The translations under genes were made by a program, and so were the position numbers. From the NCBI GenBank assembly GCA_022575985.1, contig JAKSXM010000288.1, forward strand, positions 6,475,501 through 6,539,500: 64,000 nt of DNA, given 5' to 3'. Of the stretch, positions 45,141 to 55,510 are shown piece by piece; positions within the stretch are counted from its first letter, which is position 1; each line of letters opens with the position of its first letter. A model generated the notes under the pieces. The model was not told the DNA's origin. It ran no database searches and worked only from the letters and a program-made list of their open reading frames with translations. Source of the DNA: Anagrus nilaparvatae. Lineage: Eukaryota > Arthropoda > Insecta > Hymenoptera > Mymaridae.

Positions 45141-45594
45141 TATCTAGAAGTATCGTTTTTACTCGATACCTCGAATCTTATAATTTAAAGTATTATGTTT
45201 TCGTCCGAATAAAAGAAATGAACTTTTTTTAATGACGTCGTCAAAGTTTAAGCCTTTGCAAAACATAATTCACGAGATAACTGGATTTAAATAATACAAA
45301 AAATTTAATTTTTTTAAAAATAGTACACGTTTTTTAAAATGATAAAAAAATAATTCATATATATTATGTAAAAGAATAAAAAAAGAATGATAGAAAACGC
45401 AGAATAAAAAAAAGAAATAGAATCTGACTCATGTGTATTTTGATTGTGTATATTCAAAGTTAGATTCTTTATATTACGTATGTTAAGGAACTTGTTTTTA
45501 TGGTAAAAAAGTATTGATTTTTTGTTGTCTCTTTTTTTTATATGTAATTTGCAGCTAGAAGTTATAGTCGGGTTTCCCTTGTGAACCCACCCAT
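45141..45594. other. Spacer with fragment of the 468-bp repeat
   Basis: GTTTTTACTCGATACCTCGA (about 45157) matches the ~468-bp array unit. No gene was seen. Confidence 0.4.
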
Positions 45595-46640
45595 CGTTTC
45601 TACGAAAATGGATGAATTTAGCTGAAACCTAGTGGAACCTTCTCAGGAAGACCTAAGGAATTTTATCCGGTAAAAAAAATTTCTGCTTTTAAAATGGGGC
45701 GAAAAATACCCTCAATTTCCCCCCCACATTTACCCAAAACATTAAAAATAACCTTTTTTGAGATTTTTAAGGGATCTAGTAGGTATTTTGGTCCGCTAAA
45801 CCAGAATCTGACGTCAAAACTGAAGTTAGATGGGTGTAACACCCTTATTTTCACCCTTTCGCCCCTAAAAATTAATATTTTTCAGAAACAGGATTTTTAT
45901 AAATTTTTATTGGATCTAGTAGGTATTTGGGGCCGCTAAATAAGAATCTGAAGTCAAAAACCAAGTTAGGTGTGTGTAACACCCTTATTATTAAAGGGTG
46001 AAAATATCTAACTTCAGTTTTGACGTCAGATTCTGATTTAGCGGACCAAAATACCAACTAGATCCAATAAAAATTAAAAAAAAATCTGTTTCTGAGAAAT
46101 ATTAAATTTTAGGGGGTGAAAGGGTGAAAATAAGGGTGTTACACCCATCTAACTTGGTTTTTTACGTCAGATTCTGATTTATCGGCCCAAAATACCTACT
46201 AGATCCAATAAAAATTTAAAAAAAATCTGTTTCTGAGAAATATTAAATTTTAGGGGATGAAAGGGTGAAAATATGGGTGTTACACACACCTAACTTGGTT
46301 TTTGACTTCAGATTCTTATTTAGCGGCCCCAAATACCTACTAGATCCAATAAAAATTTATAAAAATCCTGTTTCTGAAAAATATTAATTTTGTGGTGTTA
46401 CACCCATCTAACTTCAGTTTTGACGCCAGATTCTGGTTTAGCGGACCAAAATACCTACTAGATCCCTTAAAAATCTCAAAAAAGGTTATTTTTAATGTTT
46501 TGGGTAAATGTGGGGGGGAAATTGAGGGTATTTTTCGCCCCATTTTAAAAGCAGGAATTTTTTTACCGGATAAAATTCCTTAGGTCTCCCTGAGAAGGTT
46601 CCACTAGGTTTCAGCTGAATTCATCCATTTTCGTGGAAAT
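45595..46640. mobile_element. Foldback with ~142-bp units
   Basis: The outer arms pair TACGAAAATGGATGAATTTA (45601) with its complement near 46625. Inside, GGATCTAGTAGGTATTT recurs at 45772 and 45914 (142 bp) in one orientation and inverted at about 46060-46460. Each unit holds CCGCTAAAYNAGAATCTGA and GTGTAACACCCTTATT. Mirror-image open frames at 45694-45939 and 46340-46543 are arm artefacts. Confidence 0.8.
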
Positions 46641-47744
46641 AACAGCTTTGACCTTTTTTTTTACACAGACGCCTTGACTATTAAGGATATTCGTGGCTGA
46701 GGCAGTGGTTAGGGTCATAGCTAAAATTAAGGTATGAAACTAAACAATGCGCAAAGTCAAGGACAGCCTTACTTTGCACACAGTTCTCATCAAACAGTGC
46801 GCAAAGTAAAATGTAAAGGATTGTATCACTTTGTCTCGTGAATTTGGTTTGCAGTCAAGCTTTGACGACAGAATTATAAAAAATATATTTTTGAGGGGCT
46901 GATTTCGAGTTTTTTTTAAAAAATGTCCTTAAAAAGTTTTTGCAGCTATTTTAGTCCTAAAAATGTAGGCATTTTTTTGTATTTTAACTTTTTGCAGACG
47001 TCATTCTTTTGTAGTTAATTTTTTCGAAAAAACTCGAAGTCAGCCCTTCACAATTGGTTTAAACTCTTACCATTTTTTTTTTTTTTTTTTGGATAAGCCA
47101 AACTGAAGTTACCCTGCTAACCGATTTCGTATACTGCCTTCTATACGCACATATGTCGCGGAAATGACGTGAATTTTTTGTAAATTTTAATACTTATGTA
47201 AAATAATAAAAAAACATTCACTCAAAAATCTCTAACCGTTTTTTCACAATCCTTACTAAAAAAAACAGTACATATTCACCACAAATGTCCCTTAAACTAT
47301 ATACAATAATTTATATATATAGATTACAGTCATGTATATTATATTTAAATACATTTTTGTCATTATAAACATTTAATTTAAATTATTTTGAAAATAATTT
47401 TAATCCTTATTTTAAATTGTATTAATATTTGATTATTAAATGTACCAATTTTGCAAAATAATATAAAAATAGTATGGAAATTACTTTATAATAATTATAT
47501 TTGCCGAACTTTTAAAAAAATTTTAAATTTATTATTCTTTCTTATTATAATTTGCTGTACTTCGTATCACTTAAGTAAACTTTGATTTGATCCGAGATTT
47601 GATCTGTATAAAAATATAAATAAATAAATAAATATATGTAAATCTTTCGCTATATCTATAGAATTTGAATGAATTATATTTTCCTTACCATACACGGCGG
47701 ACTTTAAACGATTTTAAATCGAAGTGCGAGTTACTAAAAATGTT
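46641..47744. other. AT-rich spacer
   Basis: No gene. A T tract lies at about 47071-47088. TGCGCAAAGT(C/A)AA occurs twice (46748, 46799), and GACTTCGAGTTTTTTCG-like sequence appears inverted at 46905 and 47028, indicating a small decayed inverted repeat. Confidence 0.35.
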
Positions 47745-48395
47745 AAAAATGGGATTAATTTGAAATATTCTTCCAAGTTGAATGCCGTAAAAATCAAAAA
47801 AATTTCTAGAGCCGTTTTTTTTTCAGGTAAAAAACCGTATTTTTGAGGTTTTTTGTATTTTACTCTACTTAAATTTCTTCATTCGTACCAAATAAAGTTC
47901 AAAACCGTTCTGAACGTATAAAATTATAATAATTATAATTATAATTATTTATAATCTAAATTTCGTAATTTGGGTTTAAACTTGCAGATTTGCACCTAGA
48001 GGGCTAAAAAATTGGGAGAGTTCATATTTTATGTATATAAAAATGTGTCCATAAAATGAGTCAAATCAGGGGACTCAATCCGCTAATGACTTTTTATACG
48101 AAATGAAATAGCTGCTCGGCCACTCTCGCAGCCACCCACAGTTTACCGAAATTAAATCCTACAAGTATAAGTGTATCTTAATGCTCGAAAATGAAAAATT
48201 AAACTTCAGATAGACATTTTATTAGGTACAGAACGGTTTTGAACTTTATTTGGTATGAATAAAAAAATTTAAAAGTAGAGTAAAATACAAAAAACCTCAA
48301 AAATACGATTTTTTACCTGAAAAAAAACGGCTCTAGGGATTTTTTTGATTTTTACGGCATTCAACTTGGAAAAATATTTCGAATTAATCACATTT
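47745..48395. mobile_element. ~650-bp foldback
   Basis: AAGTTGAATGCCGTAAAAAT (47775) pairs with ATTTTTACGGCATTCAACTT near 48370. TTGAACTTTATTTGGTA (48240) pairs with the complementary string at about 47888. The arms are about 170 bp with a 300-bp unique centre. Confidence 0.75.
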
Positions 48396-48408
48396 TTCTC
48401 GCTAGCTA

Positions 48409-48682
48409 CGCTCCCTCGTACATACAACTGCATGCAAAGCCAAAACCAATATTTTATCCCTTGTTTAATAAATAGCTATTACATATCTAGGGCAAAAAAA
48501 ACCTATTTTTTCCCCTAGGGAGACGGCTTTTTTGCCCATTATATGTAAAACTATATTTTAGAACACGGGAAAAAATATGGGGTTCGACTTTTGCATGCTG
48601 ACCGCACTCGCTCACTCGAGCATACAACTGCATGCAAAGCCAAAACCAATATTTTATCCCTTGTTTAATAAATAGCTAATTC
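48409..48682. repeat. 72-bp direct repeat, 200 bp apart
   Basis: CATACAACTGCATGCAAAGC to TTTAATAAATAGCTA occurs at 48420-48480 and 48620-48680, identical over about 60 bp. The segment between contains CCTATTTTTTCCCCTAGGGA. Confidence 0.75.
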
Positions 48683-48779
48683 AGTATATTTTCAGGTTAG
48701 TTTATATAATGTCCAAATAAAACGTCCGAATAACGTTTTTAGCACATTATTGTCCCGGCTTTGCTAGCTGGGAGCTGTT

Positions 48780-48972
48780 AGGCTGAATCTATGTATGCGT
48801 TCGTATATGAATACGTATACGAATATTCGTATAATGCCAACCTATGTTTATATATTCACCTATAGCAATCTCTAGTGAGCAGCAAAAGAATTAATTAAAA
48901 TAAGCACAGGTTGGCACTATACAAATATTTGCATGCGTATTCGAATACGAACGCTTACATAGATTGCGCCTT
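48780..48972. mobile_element. ~190-bp MITE
   Basis: GGCTGAATCTATGTATGCGT / ACGCTTACATAGATTGCGCC-type ends and ATGCCAACCT / AGGTTGGCA inner arms. The middle of the arms has repeated ATACGAATA strings. Confidence 0.7.
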
Positions 48973-49287
48973 ACCTTCTCATGACTATAATTTGAATCGA
49001 ATTAAAAAAATAAAAAAATATTAATAATCTGTAAATAATAAGGAGGGTAAGACATCACTGATTTTACTAAATAAATACTCTTAACTATTAAATAAAACAA
49101 ATAATATACTCTTAAGAGTCGTCTGCTAAAAAACGATGTTTTATTATAATTAAAAGGGTTAAGAGTCTGTTAAGAGTATTTAATTATTAAAAGCAGAGTT
49201 TTCACACCATCTTTATTCTTTACAAATTATTAATATTTTTTAATTCTTTTATTTGAATAAAATTAAAGTCATGAGAAGGTGAGAAAG
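48973..49287. mobile_element. ~315-bp MITE
   Basis: Ends ACCTTCTCATGACTATAATT / complement at 49270-49285. The centre has its own inverted part (ACTCTTAACTATTAAATAAA against TTAAGAGTATTTAATTATTA). Confidence 0.7.
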
Positions 49288-49419
49288 CGTCCATTTACGG
49301 GATTGGCTTTCAGCCGAAAAAATAACATCCATGTAGAACTTTTAAAGTCAACATGAAATGATCTATCTAAGCGGGTTGGAGTGCTTTATCGTGCAGAGAG
49401 CTTTCCCCGGGTTATTTAC

Positions 49420-50583
49420 TCCAGTTAAAATACGGGGGGGGGGGGTCGGTATAATCACCTACCACTACCAGATTTGGATTACTATATGTTTTTTGGGTCG
49501 CTGATCACGAATTTTGAGGTCATTTCTATGAGAAATGGGTGGAACACCCTTAAATTTGCAAAAACTACCCCTAAAAAGGGGTATTTTTGATGTATTTGAA
49601 TTTTGGGCGGTCAGATTTGGTTCAAATATGTTTTTTGGGATCGCTGATCAAGAATTTCGAAGACTTTTCTATGAAAAGTTACTATTTCACCCCTTAATTA
49701 GCAAAATATACCCCTAAAAGGGGGTGTTTTTGCTATTTTGGCAGTTTAAGCGTTCAGAAACGGTTCTTATAGGTTTTTTGGGTCGCTGAACAAAAATATT
49801 GTGGTATTTTTTGTTAAAAATTAATTTCTCACCCTTAAGTTAACAGAAACTACCCCTAAAAGGGATATTTTTGCTATTTTTGCATTGTCAGTGTTAAGAT
49901 TCGGTTCATATAGGTTTTTTGGGTCGCTGATCTCGAATTCTGGGGAAATTTTTATTAAAAATTAATTTTTCACCCTTATATTTGCAAAACTACCCCTAAA
50001 AAGTTGTTTTTGCTACTTTCGCTCTTTCAGCCTTCAAAAACAGTTTTAAAAGGTTTTTTGGGTCGCTGAACAAGAATATTGTGGAATTTTTTGTTAAAAA
50101 TTAATTTCTCAACCTTAAATTAACAGAAACTACCCCTAAAGGGGGTGTTTTTGCTATTTTTGCATTGTGAGTATTAAGATTCGGTTCGTATAGGTTTTTT
50201 GGGTCGCTGATTACGAATTTTGGGGAAATTTTTATAAAAAATTAATTTTTCACCCTTAAATTTTCAAAACTATCCCTAAAAAGTTGTTTTTGCTACTTCT
50301 ACTCTTTGAGCATTCAGATTCGGTTGAAAAAGACTTTTCAAAATTCCGCGAAATTCTTAATCAGCGGCCCAAAAAACCTATATGGACCAAATCTGAACGC
50401 CCAAAATTCAAATACATCAAAAATACCCCTTTTTAGGGGTAGTTTTTGCAAATTTAAGGGTGTTCCACCCATTTCTCATAGAAATGACCCCGAAATTCGT
50501 GATCAGCGACCCAAAAAACATATAGTAGACCAAATCTGGTAGTGATAGGTGATTATACCACCAAAACCGTATTTTTACTGGAG
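49420..50583. mobile_element. CTCCAGT foldback with ~140-bp units
   Basis: Ends CTCCAGTTAAAATACGG / CCGTATTTTTACTGGAG, flanked by TA on both sides. A G run follows the left end (49434-49446). About six units starting TTTTTTGGGTCGCTGA lie at about 49490, 49630, 49772, 49913, 50053 and 50193, after which the first two are repeated inverted (50330-50530). Open frames inside are repeat artefacts. Confidence 0.85.
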
Positions 50584-50755
50584 TATATTATATAATTTTA
50601 AAATTAAATAGGATAAAGTACTATTAATTTAAACGCATGCTACAGTTACTAGAATTTCTGCAAAACTTCAAGCATTAATTTTATTATTTTTTTTTTAGGA
50701 ATTTTGAACAAAGATTGCACTTTGGGGAAAAAGTGATAACTTGTCAGGTAGATTT

Positions 50756-50854
50756 TGGAACTCTTTTCCCGAAGGAATCCGTCTGTCAAGTTCAGTCGAT
50801 GTCTTTAAGTCTAACCTACTCAAGATAGACAAACGTAGATCAAATCTACCGTAA
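50756..50854 (+). pseudogene. C-terminal tail of a LINE reverse transcriptase ORF
   Basis: Reads WNSFPEGIRLSSSVDVFKSN then LLKIDKRRSNLP and a TAA. This is the WNSLPxxV..s.sv..Fk..L signature at the end of CR1/L2/Jockey-type ORF2. Upstream sequence is not recognisable, so it is a short 5'-truncated remnant. Confidence 0.6.
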
Positions 50855-51077
50855 TAATTTTACTTTTTAATATCTTTGCATTACATCTACTCACGCTGCA
50901 AAAAAGAAAGTAAAAATATTCACCATTATCTTTTCCCCCTAATTTTTAATATTTTCATTTAATTTTATAATTGTTACTTATTATAATTTTTATATTAATG
51001 CGTTAACTTTTATAATTCCAATGTAATTTTTAACTTTTTACAACCCTGTAAAATAATCTACTTAATAATTAAAAAAA

Positions 51078-52667
51078 ATGTTTACTGGAAAAAATCCTTT
51101 AAAATGCGAAAATTGTGGAAAAACTTTTAGTGTCTTAAGTAGTTTAAAAATTCATGAAAGAGCACATACGGGAGAAAAACCTTACAAGTGCACAAGTTGT
51201 GAAAAATCTTTTAGCCAACTAAATAATTTAAAAAGTCATGAAAGAACACATACTGGGAAGAAACCTTTCAAGTGCAAACATTGTGGAAGAACCTTTAGCC
51301 AATTAGCTCATTTAAAAAGTCATCAAAAAACACATACTGGTGAAAAACCTTACAAATGCGAAAATTGTGGAAAAGCCTTTAGCCGATTAGATAATTTAAA
51401 AATTCATCAAAGAACACATACTGGTGAAAAACCTTTTAAGTGTCAAGAATGTGGAAAAGCTTTTAGCGAATCAAGTAAATTGAAAAAACATGAAAGAACA
51501 CATACTGGTGAAAAACCTTTTAAGTGCAAAAATTGTGGAAAATCTTTTAGTGATTTAAGTAGTTTAAAAACTCATCAAAGAACTCATACTGGTGAAAAAC
51601 CTTTAAAGTGCAAAAATTGTGGAAAAGCTTTTAGTGCCTTAAGTTCTTTAAAAAGTCATCAAAGAACGCATACTGGTGAAAAACCTTTCAAATGCAAAAA
51701 TTGTGGAAAAGCTTTCAGCCAATCAAGTAGTCTAAAAAAACATGAAAGAACACATACTGGTGAAAAACCTTTCAAATGCAAAAATTGTAAAAAAGCATTC
51801 AGCTTCTTAAGTAGTTTAAAAATTCATGAAAGAACACATACTGGTGAAAAACCTTACAAGTGCGAAAGTTGTGGAAAAGCTTTTAACCAATTAGCTCATT
51901 TAAAAAGTCATGAAAGATCACATACTGGGGAAAAACCTTTCAAGTGCCAAATTTGTGGAAAATCTTTTAGCCAATCAAGTCATATAAAAATGCATCAAAG
52001 AACACATACTGGGGAAAAACCTTTCAAGTGCAAAAATTGTGGAAGAGCTTTTAGCCTATCAGCTCATTTAAAAAGTCATCAAATAACACATACTGGTGAA
52101 AAACTTTTTAAATGCGAAAATTGTGGCAAAGCTTTTAGTTTCTCAAGTAATTTAAAAAGTCATGAAAGAACACATACTGGTGAAAAATCTTTCAAGTGCA
52201 AAAATTGTGGAAAAGCTTTTAGCAACTCAAGTAGTTTAAAAAAACATGAAAGAACACATACTGGTGAAAAACCTTTCAAGTGCAAAAATTGTGGAAAAGC
52301 TTTTAGCGAATTAAGCAAGTTAAAAATTCATCAAAGAACACATACTGGTGAAAAACCTTTTAAGTGTCAAGAATGTGGAAAAGATTTGAGCCAATTAGGA
52401 AATTTAAAAACACATGAAAGAACACATACTAGAGAGAAACCTTTCAAAGGCAAAAATTGTGACAAAGCTTTTTGTGAGTTAAGGAATTTAGAAGTGCATA
52501 AAAAAATTCATTTAAAAGAGAAGTGTTATGCATGTGATAAGTGTGAAAAAATATTTATAACCAAGAAAAGTCTAATTCAACATTTTAATTTTCATGAAGC
52601 AGAAAAAAATTATGAGCAAATATTGAAAAACAAAAAATTATGTACTGTTTTATTAAAAAGAATTTGA
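51078..52667 (+). CDS. C2H2 zinc-finger protein F (18 fingers)
   Basis: A 529-residue array of C2H2 fingers, expected to bind DNA in the nucleus. The frame starts MFTGKNPLKCENC, so the ATG sits where the T-G-E-K-P linker of a preceding finger would be. The dead N-terminal fingers of A-C and E are absent, and this start may be a product of truncation. Fingers 1-16 are canonical CX2CX12HX3H. Finger 17 has Gly for the first Cys (FKGKNCDKAF) and should not fold. Finger 18 is the family end [20 protein letters not shown] with tail KNYEQILKNKKLCTVLLKRI, slightly longer than in B and C. No other domain is present. The nearest upstream matches to the family promoter lie at 44760, separated by repeats. 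It may therefore be intact but poorly or not expressed. Confidence 0.75.
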   Translation: MFTGKNPLKCENCGKTFSVLSSLKIHERAHTGEKPYKCTSCEKSFSQLNNLKSHERTHTGKKPFKCKHCGRTFSQLAHLKSHQKTHTGEKPYKCENCGKAFSRLDNLKIHQRTHTGEKPFKCQECGKAFSESSKLKKHERTHTGEKPFKCKNCGKSFSDLSSLKTHQRTHTGEKPLKCKNCGKAFSALSSLKSHQRTHTGEKPFKCKNCGKAFSQSSSLKKHERTHTGEKPFKCKNCKKAFSFLSSLKIHERTHTGEKPYKCESCGKAFNQLAHLKSHERSHTGEKPFKCQICGKSFSQSSHIKMHQRTHTGEKPFKCKNCGRAFSLSAHLKSHQITHTGEKLFKCENCGKAFSFSSNLKSHERTHTGEKSFKCKNCGKAFSNSSSLKKHERTHTGEKPFKCKNCGKAFSELSKLKIHQRTHTGEKPFKCQECGKDLSQLGNLKTHERTHTREKPFKGKNCDKAFCELRNLEVHKKIHLKEKCYACDKCEKIFITKKSLIQHFNFHEAEKNYEQILKNKKLCTVLLKRI

Positions 52668-52885
52668 AAAAGAATAAAATAAGGAAGAACCAATAAGTTA
52701 ATGTTTCTATTTAGGGACAAGTACAGATTATATTCGTGTATTTAAGCTTGTTTTATAATTTTTCTTTCGTAGCTTCTTTATTATATAGACATGTGAAAAT
52801 TTTTTTACTTAATTATTACACAATTATAAATTACACAGTAAAAAAATGAACACAATAAAACTACAGTTTTGTAGTTTTACTAAAA

Positions 52886-53487
52886 TATACACGGGTCCCC
52901 TGAATGAGCGCCAACCTGAGATGCGCTGCGGTGTCGAGATTTCAAGGAATTCTTTTAATATACACTTACCTGAACTAGAAAAAGTGAATTTTGAAATAAT
53001 CGCTCGGGCGCTTTTTGAAAAAATCTCAAAATTGAGATTTTCTAAGCTGCCCATTCTTCTTTATTATCTCACCCCTTCTAGATATGCTCAAAAAATTATG
53101 AGAAAAGAGTGACTTTAGTAAAATTTCCTCAGGAATTCGGTCCTGCCATCAGTTTTTCAAAATTGGGAGTCTGAATTCGACCTTTCCATTTTCCAGGTTT
53201 TCCAGGGAAAATTTTGGAAAACTAATGGCAGGACCAAGTTCCTGAGGAAATTTTACTTAAGTCACTCTTTTCTCATAATTTTTGAGCATATCTAGAAGGG
53301 GTGGGATAATAAAGAAGAATAGGCAGCTTAGAAAAGCTCAATTTTGAGCTTTTTTCAAAAAGCGCCCGGGCGGTTATTTCAAAATTCACTTTTTCTAGTT
53401 CAGGTAAGTGTATATCAAAAGAACTCTTTGAAATCTCGACACCGCAGCGCATCTCAGGTTGGCGCTCATTCAGGGGACCCGTGTATA
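52886..53487. mobile_element. 602-bp palindrome
   Basis: TATACACGGGTCCCCTGAAT / complement at the ends. The arms pair almost without gap to a centre near 53186 (GCCTGCCATTAGT-like complement strings around TTTTCCAGG). Mirror-image open frames (52846-53112, 53273-53539) are not genes. Confidence 0.85.
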
Positions 53488-53874
53488 CTAATAATACTAC
53501 AAAAATAGTTTTTTTTGCGTAGGAAGTGGAGAAATGCATTACGCATACCGATAGGCCGTACTGTTCGGTTATGTGGGACTCGGCAATACCGTGCCATACC
53601 CACTAAAACTCCACTCCCTTCATACCTTATGAAAGTCAGCCTGGAACCGTTTATCGGTTTATTACTTCGGTTTGACTCAAGGCCATGTATCTTCACTTAA
53701 TGAGGAACCTTTCATTTCTTCTTCCATTTTAGTGACTTCAATATCTCTGTCCCAACATAAAATTGGCCTAAAAGCTGAAACAATTAATCTTAAAGTTATA
53801 AGAATAAAATTAAAATAAAATAAATATTAGTCCCACCTGTATGCTGTCACTTCCTTCTAGTAATCAAAAACAGA

Positions 53875-53912
53875 TAAATAAATAGATAAATAAATAAATA
53901 AATAAATAAATA
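53875..53912. repeat. (ATAA)n microsatellite
   Basis: AGATAAATAAATAGATAAAT followed by about five more AATA units, in the LINE 3' region. Confidence 0.8.
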
Positions 53913-53997
53913 GGTATCTATCCTTGTACGTCCGGCTTTGGTACCATGCATAAGAGCCACCCATGTCGACCGCTCCTGCGCACGGCTCTTGGTTAGG

Positions 53998-54352
53998 TTG
54001 TCATCAATATTTTTTTAGCTCGCAGAATTTCTTCCACGTACCTTGCGACAGCACTCCATCTTTCTTCATTTTGCAACATCGTTTCAACAATTTTGTCAGG
54101 CGTAATGTCGCCTATTTCAAATTCCATCGCTATTTTCTTGGTCGCTCAGCAAACGCAGACAAAAAACGTGTGATACGCATCATCGCGTTCACTGGGACAG
54201 ACCACGCATTCGGGGCTTCCAACCTTGCCCATCCTGAAGAGATAGGACTGGAAAAGCCCGTGTCCACTGAGGAACTGGGTCAGGAAGTAATTCACTTCCC
54301 CGTGTCCTCTCTCGATCCACGACGCCACCTCTTTTATGAGACGCTTGGTCCA
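53998..54352 (-). pseudogene. LINE ORF2 C-terminal domain
   Basis: The minus-strand peptide RWTKRLIKEVASWIERGHGE, NYFLTQFLSGHGLFQSYLFR and ECVVCPSERDDAYHTFFVC is the conserved C-terminal Cys-His region of R1/TRAS-type ORF2 (C..C......H....C). A TGA follows, then ATKKIAMEFEIGDITPDKIV and WSAVARYVEEILRAKK in the same frame, ending with TAA near 53997. On the far side of the hAT insertion (55590-55519) the same protein continues upstream as ADVRRNVMLEWQRLWKDHTD. The reverse transcriptase itself is missing. It is a dead copy because of the internal TGA and the hAT. Confidence 0.8.
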
Positions 54353-54360
54353 TCTGCTGT

Positions 54361-55510
54361 TAGACCTTCACCGAGGCCGAGGTGAGGCAAGGTTTGATAT
54401 AAATGACCGAGACCGAGGCGAGGTGAAAGACCCCAAAGATCTCGTCTCGCCTCGGACTCGGCCGAGGTCGAAAAATCATTACCTCGGTCTCGCCTCGGCT
54501 TCGGTCTCGGCCGAGATCCTCGCCCGAGGTTTGATAAAACAAAAAACAATTAAAATTCGTTAGTTAAAGCATCATCTTTCGATGATCGTCTCTTAGGTTG
54601 ATCAATCAAAGAAGAATTTGAAAATAAGTGTTCTACGGGAACTGACGTGGCCATGATCGACAGCTTATCTCTGGCTATTTTTGATAAAATTGGGTAAAAA
54701 TCCTTGTGCTCTCTCCACCAATCTAATATATTTGTATATTCGGGAGCACGTGGTGCATCTAAATAGTTGTTTAACTCTTCTTCCCAGTTTTGTTCCTCAT
54801 CTTCATCAAAAATAACTGAAAAATCCAGCATTTTATTATTGTTAACTTCCTTTTTTGGGGGTTCATTTTTCACATCTTTGCATTGTTTAAACGTATCATA
54901 ATATTTTGTGTATATTTTTTTAAAACATTTGAAACTTTCTTTCTCTAATTCTTGTCCCCAAGAAGTTTTTGCAATTTTTTTTTTTTTTTCATGTCTTGGA
55001 TCTAAAATAAGGGAAGCACTGTAGAACCAATTACATTGTCTATAGTACTTTAAAAGTTTATTTTGACCTTTCTGAAAAGCTTCTATTAAAATTCTATCTA
55101 ATCACGATCGATCATTTTTTTGTTTAAATCAGACGTAATCTTTTCGACTTTATCAAATAAAATTTTGAATGCTATAAAACTGTAGTGGGAAGCGTGGGGT
55201 ACTTTTCAGCTGATAAAAGATCTGTTACTTGTTCAAAAATTTGTAAATATGATATGATGATATTTTTTACTAATACTTCTTACTCGCGTTAATAAACTGG
55301 TTACTTCATTATCAATAATGTTTGCATTATCACAGGCGAAATATTTTGAATTTGTTGCGAGGCGAGTCGAGGCGAGTCCGAGGTTCACAAAAAGACAGTC
55401 TCGGCCTCGCCTCGGTATAACGAGAATTTCAATTTTCCGATCTCGCCTCGATCTCGCCTCGCCTCGCCTTGCTCAAAGCGAGACCACCTCGTTACCTCGG
55501 TGAAGGTCTA
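54361..55510 (-). mobile_element. hAT element with 8-bp target duplication
   Basis: Terminal repeats TAGACCTTCACCGAGG / CCTCGGTGAAGGTCTA are flanked by TCTGCTGT on both sides (54353-54360, 55511-55518). Removing the element restores the LINE reading frame across the join. Both subterminal regions (54372-54535, 55355-55500) are GC-rich and full of CTCGCCTCGG / CCGAGGCGAG and CGAGACCGAGG motifs, which may be transposase-binding sites. The centre holds a broken hAT transposase on the minus strand. Confidence 0.92.
54550..54873 (-). pseudogene. hAT transposase C-terminal (dimerisation) fragment
   Basis: The 107-codon frame contains YTNILDWWREHKDFYPILSK, IARDKLSIMATSVPVEHLFS and the following NSS..D..R.R region. 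This is the hAT C-terminal dimerisation signature (LdWW..n...yP.Ls..Ar..Lsi.atS.psEr.FS). Minus-strand sequence at 55240-54880 gives further hAT-like pieces (EQVTDLLSAEKYPTLPTTVL) broken by stops and frameshifts. The catalytic D and D positions and N-terminal BED finger are absent. The element is therefore non-autonomous, although its ends look usable. Confidence 0.85.

Noticed and set aside
45663..46583. Four mirror ORFs ending in similar proteins
   Set aside because: Both arms of one foldback read in both directions; no family signature.
54146..54563. Plus-strand ORFs of 140 and 75 codons rich in Arg and Pro
   Set aside because: Antisense of the LINE ORF2 and of the GC-rich hAT end.
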